A DNA stretch of 64,000 nucleotides, from assembly GCA_021413945.1 (NCBI GenBank), contig JAIOPK010000006.1, positions 124,001 to 188,000 of the forward strand, read 5' to 3'. The notes beneath the pieces were generated by a model. That model had not been told where the DNA came from. It worked only from the letters and a program-made list of their open reading frames with translations, and did no database searches. Source of the DNA: Candidatus Uhrbacteria bacterium (GTDB taxonomy: Bacteria; Patescibacteriota; Patescibacteriia; 2-12-FULL-60-25). The position numbers and the translations under genes were made by a program. Shown here piece by piece: positions 24,697-32,928 of this stretch (position 1 is the stretch's first letter; each line of letters starts with the position of its first letter).

Positions 24697-25974
24697 ATGT
24701 GGGATAAGCTCATGCAAGCCTGGAAGGTAAAAGAGGTACGCAATGGCCTCCTCTTTGTCCTCGGAATGATGGTCATCTTCCGTGTCATGGCCAATATTCC
24801 GCTCCCGGGAGTCGACCTTGTCGCGCTCAAGCGTTTCTTTGACGCGAACCAGGTGCTCGGACTTCTGAACTTGTTCTCGGGCGGTACGATTGAGAACTTC
24901 AGCATCGTCGCGTTGGGTGTCGCTCCGTATATTACGGCGTCGATTATCTTCCAGCTCTTGGCGATGATTTTCCCGCGTCTTGAGGAAATCCAGAAAGACG
25001 GGGAGGCCGGACAGCGCCGTATTAACCAGTGGACGCGCATGCTGACGATCCCGCTCGCGATTGTTCAATCGTTTAGCTTGCTGCAATTGCTCAAGCAATC
25101 GCAAACGCCGATTTTGACCAACAGCGATCCGCTTCACATTGTGATGATTATCGCGTCGGTGACCGGCGGAACGATGCTGCTTATGTGGATGGGCGAGCTC
25201 ATGAGCGAGAAGAAAGTTGGTAACGGTATCTCATTGCTCATCTTTGCCGGTATTATTGCCGGATTGCCGAGCTCGCTTTCCCAGCTTCTTGCGACGACCG
25301 ATGCAACGCAGTGGTTTACTTATGTCCTGTACGCCGCCGTGGCGGTCGGTATGGTTGCCGGTGTCGTGTTTGTGTCGGAAGGCCAGCGCAATGTGCCGGT
25401 GCAGTACGCGCGACAGTCGCGCGGGATGAGTAGCGGTCTCGGCGGCGTAGGCTCGTCGCTTCCGCTCCGTGTCAACTTGACCGGCGTTATTCCGATCATT
25501 TTTGCCATCTCGCTGTTGTTGTTCCCGTCCGTGATCGCTCAGTTCTTTACGCAGGCCCATACGGCATGGGTCGCGCAGGCTGCGACGTGGGTGATCGTGA
25601 CGCTGCAGAATCAGCTGGTGTATGGCATCCTCTACTTTTCACTCGTCGTCATCTTCACCTACTTCTATACGTCGATCGTGTTTCACCCGGATCGCATCGC
25701 CGAAAACATTCAGAAGCAGGGCGGATTTATTCCGGGCATTCGTCCGGGTAAGCCGACGGCCGATTATTTGCAGAGCGTCGTGAACCGCATCACGCTCGGA
25801 GGCGCGCTTTTCCTCGGCATCATTGCCGTCGCCCCGCTCATCGCGGAAGGTGCTCTTGGAACGCGTTTGATCGCGCTTGGCGGTACGTCGATCTTGATCG
25901 TCGTTTCCGTGGTGGTTGAATCGATCAAGCAGATCCAGTCGCAAATTACGATGCGCGAGTACGACGTGTACTAG
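24697..25974 (+). CDS. secY: Preprotein translocase subunit SecY
   Basis: 425 aa, ten predicted membrane helices. VFRVMANIPLPGVD in TM1, the GGTIENFSIVALGVAPYITA plug/TM2 region and the cytosolic loop NPADIAENIQKQGGFIPGIR-like sequence (here HPDRIAENIQKQGGFIPGIR) are diagnostic. With SecE and SecA, also in this window, it forms the Sec channel that would export the surface proteins at 42-54 kb. Confidence 0.97.
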   Translation: MWDKLMQAWKVKEVRNGLLFVLGMMVIFRVMANIPLPGVDLVALKRFFDANQVLGLLNLFSGGTIENFSIVALGVAPYITASIIFQLLAMIFPRLEEIQKDGEAGQRRINQWTRMLTIPLAIVQSFSLLQLLKQSQTPILTNSDPLHIVMIIASVTGGTMLLMWMGELMSEKKVGNGISLLIFAGIIAGLPSSLSQLLATTDATQWFTYVLYAAVAVGMVAGVVFVSEGQRNVPVQYARQSRGMSSGLGGVGSSLPLRVNLTGVIPIIFAISLLLFPSVIAQFFTQAHTAWVAQAATWVIVTLQNQLVYGILYFSLVVIFTYFYTSIVFHPDRIAENIQKQGGFIPGIRPGKPTADYLQSVVNRITLGGALFLGIIAVAPLIAEGALGTRLIALGGTSILIVVSVVVESIKQIQSQITMREYDVY

Positions 25975-25996
25975 GGCAGTTGTCAGGTTTCAGTGA

Positions 25997-26022
25997 GCAG
26001 TGAGCAGTTTACTGTTCACTGC
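25997..26022. repeat. 26-bp imperfect palindrome between secY and adk
   Basis: GCAGTGA/TCACTGC outer arms and CAGT/ACTG inner arms around TT, one mismatch. The flanks contain further CAGTGAG and ACTG/CAGT copies, so the 68-nt gap is almost wholly built of this unit. It may be one copy of a dispersed palindromic repeat; no second copy was noticed in the window. Confidence 0.5.
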
Positions 26023-26043
26023 TTTCTGTTTACAGTATTGGCC

Positions 26044-26694
26044 ATGGCACGTGTCCGCTTACGAGCCTTGTTGTTTGGTCCCCATGGGGCCGGCAAGACT
26101 ACGCAAGGCCAGTTATTGGCCGAGCGTTATGGCGTTCCATTCGTTTCGTCCGGGAATGTTTTGCGCGCCGAGATTGCGGAGAAAACCGCAATCGGAAAAA
26201 TGGTGGAGGATTATGTGGAGGCGGGGATGCTCGCTCCGGACGAACTGGTCGATGCGATCGTACTGAAACGTCTCAAAGGCTTGGCGATGGAACGCGGGTA
26301 TGTGCTCGACGGATTTCCGCGTAATGTGGAACAGGCGGTTGCACTTGATAAGTTACTGAAACCGAATTTAGCGATTCAGTTGAAATTGCCGGATGCGACG
26401 GCGCTTAAACGCCTTACCGGCCGACTTGTCTGCGAGAAGTGTCGTTCCGTATTTCATCGTGACTTTGTCATCGCGAATATGACTTGCGCGGTGTGCCGAG
26501 GTAAACTCGCACCTCGAAAAGACGATGCGGGAGATACCGCGCGCTTGAGACTTGCCGTGTATCATTTTATGACCGAGCCCTTGGCCGCTCATTATCGCCA
26601 ACGGGGACTTCTGCTTGCGGTGAATGCGGATCAGTCGATTGAGGATTTACATGAGGAGCTTTGTAAGAAATCACAGAAGCTGGGGTTCACATAA
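26044..26694 (+). CDS. adk: Adenylate kinase, zinc-lid type
   Basis: 216 aa from MARVRLRALLFGPHGAGKTT. The P-loop GPHGAGKTT departs from the usual GxPGxGKGT, with His for Pro and Thr for Gly. YVLDGFPRNVEQA and LTGRLVCEKC are canonical; CEKC and CAVC supply a four-Cys zinc site in the LID. Converts ATP + AMP to 2 ADP. Position between secY and map is the standard one. The start at 26044 is chosen because the upstream sequence is the palindrome. Confidence 0.92.
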   Translation: MARVRLRALLFGPHGAGKTTQGQLLAERYGVPFVSSGNVLRAEIAEKTAIGKMVEDYVEAGMLAPDELVDAIVLKRLKGLAMERGYVLDGFPRNVEQAVALDKLLKPNLAIQLKLPDATALKRLTGRLVCEKCRSVFHRDFVIANMTCAVCRGKLAPRKDDAGDTARLRLAVYHFMTEPLAAHYRQRGLLLAVNADQSIEDLHEELCKKSQKLGFT

Positions 26695-26696
26695 TT

Positions 26697-27479
26697 ATGT
26701 CGATGATTAAAACGCCGGAAGAAATTGAGGCGCTACGCGAAGGCGGGGTGCTGCTTTCGCGTACACTGGCGGAGATTCGGAAGGCTTGTGTGGCCGGTGC
26801 GACGAGTGAGGAGCTTGATGCGATTGCGATCAAGCGTTTTGCGGAAGCCGGCGCCAAGCCGAGTTTTCTTGGTTATAAAATCGACAAAGATGGCTCGCCG
26901 TTTCCGGGAGCGCTTTGTGTTTCAATTAACGATGAAGTCGTTCATGGCTTGCCGATTCCGGCGCGCGTGATCAAGGAAGGGGATGTTGTCGGTCTCGACA
27001 TCGGTGTTTGGTACAAAGGGTTGTGCACAGATATGGCGACGACGGTGATCGTCGGGAAGACAGATGAGAAGACGCGCAAGCTCGTGGAGGACACGCGCGA
27101 GTCATTGGTGCTTGCTCTCAAAGAAGTTCGTGCGGGGAAATTCATCCATGACATCAGCAATGCGATCGACGATTATTTGACGCCCAAAGGTTATGGGATC
27201 GTCCGCGACTTGGTCGGGCATGGCGTCGGACATGCCGTGCATGAAGAGCCACAGATTCCGCATTATCGCGATCGTCGTGCTCCGCGCGTGAAACTTGAGA
27301 CCGGTATGGTGCTCGCTATCGAACCAATGATTACGCTTGGCGATTGGCATGTCTATATGAAAGACGACGAGTGGACAATCGCGACCGATGACGGAAGCAC
27401 TTCCGCGCATTTTGAGGTGACGGTGGCGGTTACGGACGAGGGGTATGAGTTGATTACGCCGTGGCCGGATTTGTCGTGA
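26697..27479 (+). CDS. map: Methionine aminopeptidase, type I
   Basis: 260 aa. The five metal ligands can be placed: Asp in VGLDIGVWYKGLCTD (two Asp, 11 apart), His in GHGVGHAVHEEP, Glu in LAIEPMIT and Glu in HFEVTVAV. Removes the initiator Met from nascent proteins at the ribosome. It starts 2 nt after the adk stop and ends the spc-derived block; infA, rpmJ and the alpha operon are not next to it. Confidence 0.97.
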   Translation: MSMIKTPEEIEALREGGVLLSRTLAEIRKACVAGATSEELDAIAIKRFAEAGAKPSFLGYKIDKDGSPFPGALCVSINDEVVHGLPIPARVIKEGDVVGLDIGVWYKGLCTDMATTVIVGKTDEKTRKLVEDTRESLVLALKEVRAGKFIHDISNAIDDYLTPKGYGIVRDLVGHGVGHAVHEEPQIPHYRDRRAPRVKLETGMVLAIEPMITLGDWHVYMKDDEWTIATDDGSTSAHFEVTVAVTDEGYELITPWPDLS

Positions 27480-27537
27480 GTTATCCACGGGTGAGGTCTT
27501 GACAGGGGAAGTAGTTTCATGGAACGGAGTGTAGTAT

Positions 27538-27888
27538 ATGAAAATGAAAACTTCGCCGAATGATGTTTCAAATAAAGAGATTTTGCTGGAGCTCAGAGAG
27601 TTCAAGCAAGAATTTAAGCAACTTTCTACTAAAGTTGATAGAATTGAAGCTTCTCAGGGTGAGCTTTTGGAAGTGATCAATGAGTTTTCTAGTGAGACGG
27701 ATGCGCGTTTTGATCGTTTAGAAGATCGTATGGGAGGGTTAGATGGCCGGATGGGTGGGGTTGAGAATCGTCTGACTAGGGTGGAGGCGGGGATGGTTAC
27801 AAAAGGATATTTGGACGATAAATTGGCTGATTTGAGGTCGGATATTGTTCGATACACAAAGAAGGAGATCGTAAAAGCCTTAGGATAA
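27538..27888 (+). CDS. Small coiled-coil protein, unknown
   Basis: 116 aa, AT-richer than its neighbours. Residues 10-85 are heptad-like and charged (LLELREFKQEFKQLSTKVDR and repeated RFDRL/DRMGGLDGRMGG units), predicting a coiled coil; the C-terminal 30 residues are a basic amphipathic segment (DLRSDIVRYTKKEIVKALG). Such short coiled-coil proteins are frequent in Patescibacteria and have no known role. No SD. Confidence 0.65.
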   Translation: MKMKTSPNDVSNKEILLELREFKQEFKQLSTKVDRIEASQGELLEVINEFSSETDARFDRLEDRMGGLDGRMGGVENRLTRVEAGMVTKGYLDDKLADLRSDIVRYTKKEIVKALG

Positions 27889-27891
27889 GGG

Positions 27892-27938
27892 TTGACAAGA
27901 GTCCTAAAATAAGCTAATAAATCATTAGCCGTTTTAGG
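27892..27938 (+). promoter_or_regulatory. Consensus promoter overlapped by an operator-like dyad
   Basis: TTGACA (27892-27897), 17-nt spacer, TAATAA (27915-27920). A two-tier inverted repeat covers the -10 and start site: CCTAAAA (27903-27909) with TTTTAGG (27932-27938) and GCTAAT (27913-27918) with ATTAGC (27924-27929). This is a strong promoter with either an operator or a 5' hairpin. Confidence 0.7.
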
Positions 27939-27956
27939 TTATGGCTGGTCTGTGAT

Positions 27957-27971
27957 TGCAAATGATTTGCA
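27957..27971 (+). repeat. Palindrome TGCAAAT-G-ATTTGCA
   Basis: Perfect 7-bp inverted repeat around one base, located just upstream of the possible start codon at 27975 and downstream of the dyad promoter. A second potential regulatory element for the same gene. Confidence 0.5.
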
Positions 27972-27974
27972 TGA

Positions 27975-28526
27975 ATGGGCTTGTCGGCGGTCATGGAAAG
28001 GATTGCAGATTACATGGGGCTCACAGCACCCCCGTTAGCCAGCTGTCGCCTTCACGTGAGCTACGCCAAGCTCCCGGGAGTCGCGGCGCTCGAGAAGAAG
28101 TTCTTGAGCAAGGAGAGCATCTTTGTTCTCTTCGATGGTCGTACGTGGGAGCGTCACAGTTCCTGCGCTAAGATCGATCAGACTCCGGGCGAACGCGACT
28201 TCCTCGTCGCGGAGATCCCCGCCGAGTTCCTCGGCAAGCGGATCGACACGATCGAAGAAGCTCTCGCCGAGCACTTCGACCGCCTCGGCTACCACTTTGC
28301 GATCGAGACGGAAGCCGTCGAGTTCGGACACGCCCAGCCGGAGCTCCAGCACACGAACTGGATCTGCGCCCTCGGGTCGTCGGCGCTCAATGATTACGGC
28401 GGCCGGTGCGTGACGATGCTGCGCGCACGCGTTCGCGTTCGCATCCTGCGCGACTGCTGGGTCGGCTACGGTCTGGGCGACAACGTTCGTCTGCTCCTCG
28501 TCCGCAACGAGGCTTTGGCACTTTGA
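27975..28526 (+). CDS. Orphan hypothetical protein with complex 5' region
   Basis: 183 aa at most (MGLSAVMERIADYMGLTAPP); the Met at 27993 and at 28014 are alternatives, the latter with AAAGGA upstream. Soluble, mixed alpha/beta, with no signal peptide or membrane helix. Cys/Trp-containing stretches (HTNWICALGSSALNDYGGR) stand out, but no family is recognised. GC-rich codons contrast with the AT-rich gene before it. Transcribed alone: promoter and dyad at 27892-27938, terminator at 28538-28571. One of five such orphan genes. Confidence 0.6.
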   Translation: MGLSAVMERIADYMGLTAPPLASCRLHVSYAKLPGVAALEKKFLSKESIFVLFDGRTWERHSSCAKIDQTPGERDFLVAEIPAEFLGKRIDTIEEALAEHFDRLGYHFAIETEAVEFGHAQPELQHTNWICALGSSALNDYGGRCVTMLRARVRVRILRDCWVGYGLGDNVRLLLVRNEALAL

Positions 28527-28537
28527 CCACTCTGCTC

Positions 28538-28571
28538 AAGCCCCGTTTCAACTTCTGTTGGGACGGGGCTT
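28538..28571 (+). terminator. Terminator of the 27975 gene
   Basis: Stem AAGCCCCGT / ACGGGGCTT plus CAAC/GTTG-type inner pairing, 12 nt after the stop codon. The tail is TCTGAG, so the U-tract is poor. Confidence 0.7.
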
Positions 28572-28588
28572 CTGAGTATCTGATAGGG

Positions 28589-28617
28589 TTGACTTTTATT
28601 ACAATTTTTGCTAAGGT
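28589..28617 (+). promoter_or_regulatory. Promoter of the 28650 gene
   Basis: TTGACT (28589-28594), 17-nt AT-rich spacer, TAAGGT (28612-28617). SD GGAGGT (28637-28642) lies 7 nt before the ATG. Confidence 0.75.
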
Positions 28618-28649
28618 CAGCCCTACGGAAGAATACGGAGGTACATTTC

Positions 28650-29777
28650 ATGTCTGCTGTCGCGTTCTTTGACCCGCGTCTCGTTCGTCAGGTTTCACTG
28701 CGGCTGTCGGGCGAGACGATTCATCGTCAGGTGTACCGCTTCCCCGATGCCAAGCTCATCGTGATCGCCTCCTCGCAAGAGGATGGCCGCACCGGCAAGG
28801 CCGTTTTGCACTCAAACGAGCTCAAGGTGCGCACCAAGGGTGCGACCGAGCACATGGAGATTCCCAACAGCTTCCGCCTGCAGTCCCTGCTCGAGCACAT
28901 CGATCATGGCGGCATCGCGGAGGAGCGGGTGCTTCAGATGCGCATCGGCGAGCTCAAGGTCGCGGGCAACTATCTGATGCGCTGCGGCAAGCTCAAGAAC
29001 GGCGACGCCAAGGAGATCTTTGGTCTCCTGCGCGACATCGAGCGCGATCTCGCCGAGCCCAAGCGCAATGCGCAGAAGCTCGCGGCGAGCCGCAATGTCG
29101 GCAAGGGGATCGGCTACCGCAGTCCCAAGGCGGAGAATCCCGTCGGGCCGGTCGTCGCGATCACCGCCAAGGCCGCGGTCGTTCGGCTCGAACACCGCAT
29201 CGCGCAGATCCTCGGCGTTCGCAGCTTTGCGAATCTGCGGCTTGCTCTTGTCACCGCCTTCAATCGGGAGGCGGAAGCGCTCTTCAAGGCCCTCAAGGAG
29301 GAGAAGAGCATGCGGAGCCAGACCTTTCCGGGTCTCGTGGCTCAGCTCGAGCACATGCGCATCCAGCCTTTCGAGGCTCCCGCACGCCGTATCGAGGCGC
29401 TCTGCGATAGCTGTCGCTTTGGCGATGCCATCGAGTCGGATGTGTTCGCGGCGATTCGCCGCGAGCTGCACGCCGTACTCCTCGTGTGCGTCGTCGAGCG
29501 TCAGGTGATCCGCCGTCTCTCGCACATGACGCATCGGCGTCTTAGCGAGGCGCAGATGAAGGATTGCCGTGAGGCGTCGATCAACGCGATCGAGCGCATC
29601 GCCAAGCATGTGGCTGCCTGCGACTCGTTCAGCGTGGACGCGCGCCGAATGGCTGCAATCAAGCTCACACATGCGCGCGGCATTCTCGCACAGGAAGACC
29701 TGTTCGAGACTCCCAAGAAGCGCATCAAGAGCGCCGATCGAATCCTCAAGGAGCTGACCGCGGTTCTGCCGGTCTGA
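28650..29777 (+). CDS. Orphan hypothetical protein, 375 aa, helical
   Basis: Start MSAVAFFDPRLVRQVSLRLS fixed by GGAGGT. The first 80 residues are beta-rich (RFPDAKLIVIASSQEDGR); the remainder is almost entirely helical and rich in Arg, Ala, Leu and Glu. No signal peptide, membrane segment or catalytic motif is visible, and the family is unrecognised. The protein is basic overall, so nucleic-acid binding is conceivable. Monocistronic with promoter, SD and a 14-bp terminator; GC-rich codon use like the other orphan units. Confidence 0.65.
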   Translation: MSAVAFFDPRLVRQVSLRLSGETIHRQVYRFPDAKLIVIASSQEDGRTGKAVLHSNELKVRTKGATEHMEIPNSFRLQSLLEHIDHGGIAEERVLQMRIGELKVAGNYLMRCGKLKNGDAKEIFGLLRDIERDLAEPKRNAQKLAASRNVGKGIGYRSPKAENPVGPVVAITAKAAVVRLEHRIAQILGVRSFANLRLALVTAFNREAEALFKALKEEKSMRSQTFPGLVAQLEHMRIQPFEAPARRIEALCDSCRFGDAIESDVFAAIRRELHAVLLVCVVERQVIRRLSHMTHRRLSEAQMKDCREASINAIERIAKHVAACDSFSVDARRMAAIKLTHARGILAQEDLFETPKKRIKSADRILKELTAVLPV

Positions 29778-29783
29778 TCCGAA

Positions 29784-29815
29784 CGCCCCCGACACCTTCT
29801 CAGGTGTCGGGGGCG
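29784..29815 (+). terminator. Terminator of the 28650 gene
   Basis: 14-bp perfect stem CGCCCCCGACACCT / AGGTGTCGGGGGCG, 4-nt loop, then AATTGTTTTATT. The outer CGCCCCCG is the same as in the terminator at 5338-5370. Confidence 0.95.
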
Positions 29816-29835
29816 AATTGTTTTATTGAAATGAC

Positions 29836-29861
29836 AAACGGTCCCAAAGAAGGGACCGTTT
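29836..29861 (-). terminator. Terminator of the 29865 gene
   Basis: 10-bp stem AAACGGTCCC / GGGACCGTTT with a 6-nt loop; it lies just past the stop codon of the minus-strand membrane protein gene. Confidence 0.8.
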
Positions 29862-29864
29862 TGT

Positions 29865-30143
29865 TCAGTGTGAGCCCGAGTGACGCATGTCGATGGCGCG
29901 CTCAGGAAGGCTTGGAGGCTCGCTAGGCAGCTGTGTACAGCTGAAGTAGTCGTAGACGATGATGCCTATGATGATGAGCGCTACGCAGATGAGGGGTCCG
30001 TAGCTTTTTCCGGAGCCTGGCTTTTTTGGAGGCGGTGCTCCGTTGTCGTGCCGGGGATTTTTTGGTGCCTTTTGCGCTTCCGCATCAAGCTCCATCTTGG
30101 TCTGAATCGCATCAAGTTTTGCTTCCGCGGGAGTGATTTTCAT
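29865..30143 (-). CDS. Small single-helix membrane protein, unknown
   Basis: 92 aa from MKITPAEAKLDAIQTKMELD; GGAGGG upstream of this ATG supports it over the Met 12 nt earlier. A charged, Pro-rich N-terminal half (PPPKKPGSGKSYG) leads into one membrane helix (LICVALIIIGIIVYDYF), then a short external tail ending HSGSH. Unknown function. It lies 27 nt downstream of the glycoside-hydrolase-like gene and may share its transcript. Confidence 0.65.
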   Translation of the reverse strand: MKITPAEAKLDAIQTKMELDAEAQKAPKNPRHDNGAPPPKKPGSGKSYGPLICVALIIIGIIVYDYFSCTQLPSEPPSLPERAIDMRHSGSH

Positions 30144-30170
30144 CGAGCCCTCCAATGTGCTCGCGATACT

Positions 30171-31346
30171 TTAGTCTATTGTCTTTTTCTGTGTCAATGG
30201 AGCGTAATTCGCCGGTTCGTAGACGTTGCGAGCGTTCCAGAGAATCCATCCGGAAGCGCCGGCATCGCGTGAGGCTTTGATTTGTGCCTCGATGTGTTTT
30301 GCCGTGTACGTCGCGCCGATATCAAAATCTTGAATCCACGGACGGAAATGGGGACGGCTGGAGGTCGCGGAAATAAAGTGATCGGTTTCAAGGATTTCCG
30401 CGCCTTTGTCGAGCGTCGCTTTAACGACTTCATACGGATGGTCGGCCGGATTTTTGAAACCGAGGTAGCCGGGCCAATAGTGTGATGGGTATGCCATCGG
30501 TGAGACGAAATCGGCATTGGGGTACGCGTCTTCTAATCGTTGGCCGATACCAAAATCTTCCGCCGTTAAAAATGTCATGCCAAAGAGATCAAAAGAGACG
30601 GGGATGTGTTCGTCCATTAATGCGCCTCCGACATTCTCAAAAAAAGCTCGCATGATGTCGGTTTTGATTTTTGGGTTGTCGGCTTTAGAAATCGAGGAGA
30701 GAGATCCGTCGGAGGCGAAGCGGATATAGTCGAACTGGATTTCATCAAAACCCATTTTGTAGGCTTCACGCGCAAGATCGAGCGCGGTATCGGCGATTTC
30801 GACATGGGATGGATTGAGCCAAGCGGCGCCTGTTTTATCAAGCCAAAGTTTTCCAGATGTCGACTTGATCGCCTGATCGGGATGAGCGCGGGCGTAGACC
30901 GAATCGCGCATGACGGCGATACGCGCGATACGGTAGATATTATCTTTGCCTAGTTCGTCGACAATCGTTTGCGGAGGCATGACGACTTGGCCATTGTCCA
31001 TTTTCAGGTCGATGACGGCCGTATTCAATCCGGTTTTGAGCATGTACGCGCGCAGTTCTTCCGCACGATGGATGCGTGCTGTTTCCGCGGTCCAATAGAT
31101 GCCGCGTACTTCGTCGGGAAGCGGGACATGGAGTGTCACGGGCTCCGGCGGTTCGACGACAATGAGTGTGTTGGTTGGGGCAATCGGTACGACAGCATCC
31201 GAGGACGTTGATGTTGATGCGAGAAAAATCGAGTTGAGTCGAGGAGCTTGAAATTGCCGATAGATTTCAAATCCCCCCAAGCCTGCGGCAGTCAAAAATA
31301 GAGTAACCGGGAAGGCTATCAACAGCACCCTACGCCTATTTGGCAT
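30171..31346 (-). CDS. DUF4015-type putative glycoside hydrolase, secreted
   Basis: 391 aa. The N-terminal anchor (VLLIAFPVTLFLTAAGLGGF) is followed by a spacer and a TIM-barrel-like domain. VRGIYWTAETARIHRAEELR, TGLNTAVIDLKMDNGQVVMP and GFDEIQFDYIRFASDG are the characteristic strands of the DUF4015 putative glycosyl hydrolase family, with acidic residues at strand ends (DLKMD, EIQFDY). Polysaccharide or peptidoglycan-sugar cleavage outside the cell is plausible but unproven. TATACT lies 6 nt before the ATG: leaderless. Confidence 0.85.
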   Translation of the reverse strand: MPNRRRVLLIAFPVTLFLTAAGLGGFEIYRQFQAPRLNSIFLASTSTSSDAVVPIAPTNTLIVVEPPEPVTLHVPLPDEVRGIYWTAETARIHRAEELRAYMLKTGLNTAVIDLKMDNGQVVMPPQTIVDELGKDNIYRIARIAVMRDSVYARAHPDQAIKSTSGKLWLDKTGAAWLNPSHVEIADTALDLAREAYKMGFDEIQFDYIRFASDGSLSSISKADNPKIKTDIMRAFFENVGGALMDEHIPVSFDLFGMTFLTAEDFGIGQRLEDAYPNADFVSPMAYPSHYWPGYLGFKNPADHPYEVVKATLDKGAEILETDHFISATSSRPHFRPWIQDFDIGATYTAKHIEAQIKASRDAGASGWILWNARNVYEPANYAPLTQKKTID

Positions 31347-31458
31347 GGAATGAGTATAGCTTTAGGACCATTTTTTGCCCAATAGAAGGCCATTTTATAG
31401 GTTTTTGCTGGACGGGAAGAAACAAAAGGTGTTTAACGGCGTAGTAATCATAGGTCGC

Positions 31459-32028
31459 ATGACAAACCATGATGTCAGCCGCGCCGACGAGGACATCGTC
31501 GGGGACGCCTTAGTGCAGAAAGAGGCTTTTGCACTTTTGGTCCATAGGTATCAGGAACGATTGACGCGTTATCTGCGTCGATTGGGTGTTTTTAAGCGTG
31601 AAGACATGGAAGACATTTTGCAGAATGTGTTTTTGAAAACGTATCGCAACTTGAACGAATTTGATCGCAAATTGAAATTTTCCTCTTGGATTTACCGCAT
31701 CACACATAACGAGGCGATGAGTTTTTTTCGTTCGACCTCGTCGCGTCCGGAAGGCCATCCTGTCGATGATGCGGAGCTGGTGCTCGAACAGTTGAGCGGG
31801 TCTGCCGATACGTCGATGGAGGCGGAACTTGGATTGAATGCATCGCAATTGACGGAGGCGATGAAAAAATTGGAAGCCAAATATCGCGACGTCATTGTTC
31901 TCCGATATTTTGAGGAGCGCGAGTACGCCGAGATTTCCGATATTTTGCGGATTCCGACGGGTACGGTTGCGACACTCTTGAGCCGCGCCAAGAAACGTCT
32001 GCGCGAAACCCTTTCCCACCTTGCCTAA
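31459..32028 (+). CDS. ECF-type RNA polymerase sigma factor
   Basis: 189 aa from MTNHDVSRADEDIVGDALVQ. Region 2 (FALLVHRYQERLTRYLRRLG, DMEDILQNVFLKTYRNLNEF, SSWIYRITHNEAMSFFR) and region 4 (KLEAKYRDVIVLRYFEEREY, GTVATLLSRAKKRLRE) are both complete with no region 3, so it is an extracytoplasmic-function sigma factor. It is followed with no space by a membrane protein and then a secreted protein, the layout of a sigma/anti-sigma module. The in-frame extension upstream to 31375 is judged non-coding. Confidence 0.93.
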   Translation: MTNHDVSRADEDIVGDALVQKEAFALLVHRYQERLTRYLRRLGVFKREDMEDILQNVFLKTYRNLNEFDRKLKFSSWIYRITHNEAMSFFRSTSSRPEGHPVDDAELVLEQLSGSADTSMEAELGLNASQLTEAMKKLEAKYRDVIVLRYFEEREYAEISDILRIPTGTVATLLSRAKKRLRETLSHLA

Positions 32029-32029
32029 T

Positions 32030-32908
32030 ATGAACGAATTCGAATCAAAGCCAAACGGCTCTTCCGAAGACCTTGCTCACAAGGTCTTGGATCGTATTGA
32101 AGAAGAGCGGGTGGTGCCTCGACCCAAGTGGCAGTTCACGGTAAAAGACCGTCTGTTCTGGGTGTTCTGGATTCTGTCGATTGTTCTCGGCTCGCTTCTT
32201 ACCGCTGCGATTGTCTTTGCCTGTGTGAATGCCGGCTGGGAATTCCGCGACGTCACGCATCATAATTTATTTGGATTCTTGTTGCAGGTGCTGCCGATGC
32301 TTTGGATTGTGGCGCTGCTTGGAGCCTTATTGCTCGCTTATGAGATTTTTCGTCACACTTCCCGAGGATATCGCTTTCCTTTTTCCGTGATTGTCGGCTT
32401 GCTGTTGTTGATCACGGTTGTCGGAGGCGTAGTATTTTACGTGAGCGGAGCCGGTCGTGTCGTTGAAGAGGAAATTGGTGCACGCATTCCGACATATCGA
32501 CCCGTGATGATGCGGCAAAAAGAAATGTGGTCAAAGCCGGAACAAGGATTGTTGGCGGGAGAAGTGCTCGAGTTTGATCGGGCGCAATCCTTGCTGCGAT
32601 TACGAGGCTTTGACGGGAGTCTGTATCTTATGAATACGGAGGAGCTTGCGGATGATAGCAATCGCGTCCTTGTTGAACGGGAATCGGTGCGCGTGGTCGG
32701 CGTGTTTGCCAAGCCGAGCGATGGGCCGGAGAAGCCGTATTTCCGTCCTTGTTACGTGTTCCCTTGGGATGTGCGAGTGAAAACCAAGAATCTGTTGGCG
32801 GTGAAATGCGATCCTGAAAGAATCATCGAGGAACCGCGTAGCACTGAATGTAAGGGTTTGATTCCTTACGAGATTCTCAAGACACTTCGCCGCGGTTCGT
32901 GTCGTTAA
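32030..32908 (+). CDS. Three-helix membrane protein, putative anti-sigma factor
   Basis: 292 aa, starting 1 nt after the sigma factor stop. Residues 1-40 are cytoplasmic and charged (HKVLDRIEEERVVPRPKWQF); three membrane helices follow (about 48-70, 82-104, 114-138). An extracytoplasmic domain of about 150 aa contains a segment EFDRAQSLLRLRGFDGSLYL and two or three Cys (RPCYVF, VKCDPE, TECKGL). It has no zinc anti-sigma motif. The role as the sigma factor's membrane regulator is inferred from position and topology. Confidence 0.65.
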   Translation: MNEFESKPNGSSEDLAHKVLDRIEEERVVPRPKWQFTVKDRLFWVFWILSIVLGSLLTAAIVFACVNAGWEFRDVTHHNLFGFLLQVLPMLWIVALLGALLLAYEIFRHTSRGYRFPFSVIVGLLLLITVVGGVVFYVSGAGRVVEEEIGARIPTYRPVMMRQKEMWSKPEQGLLAGEVLEFDRAQSLLRLRGFDGSLYLMNTEELADDSNRVLVERESVRVVGVFAKPSDGPEKPYFRPCYVFPWDVRVKTKNLLAVKCDPERIIEEPRSTECKGLIPYEILKTLRRGSCR

Positions 32909-32928
32909 TTCTTCATCTCTTCTCTCCT

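Noticed and set aside
23386-25137. 583-codon open frame on the minus strand opposite rpsE, rplO and secY
   Set aside because: It lies wholly antisense to clearly conserved ribosomal and secY genes and has a His/Arg/Gly-rich composition typical of a frame shadow in GC-rich DNA.
27480-27537. TTGACA at 27500 as promoter of the coiled-coil gene
   Set aside because: No acceptable -10 exists 15-19 nt downstream (the next TAGTAT is about 24 nt away).
28812-29795. 327-codon open frame opposite the 28650 gene
   Set aside because: The plus-strand gene has promoter, SD and terminator; the minus frame has none and is a codon-bias shadow.
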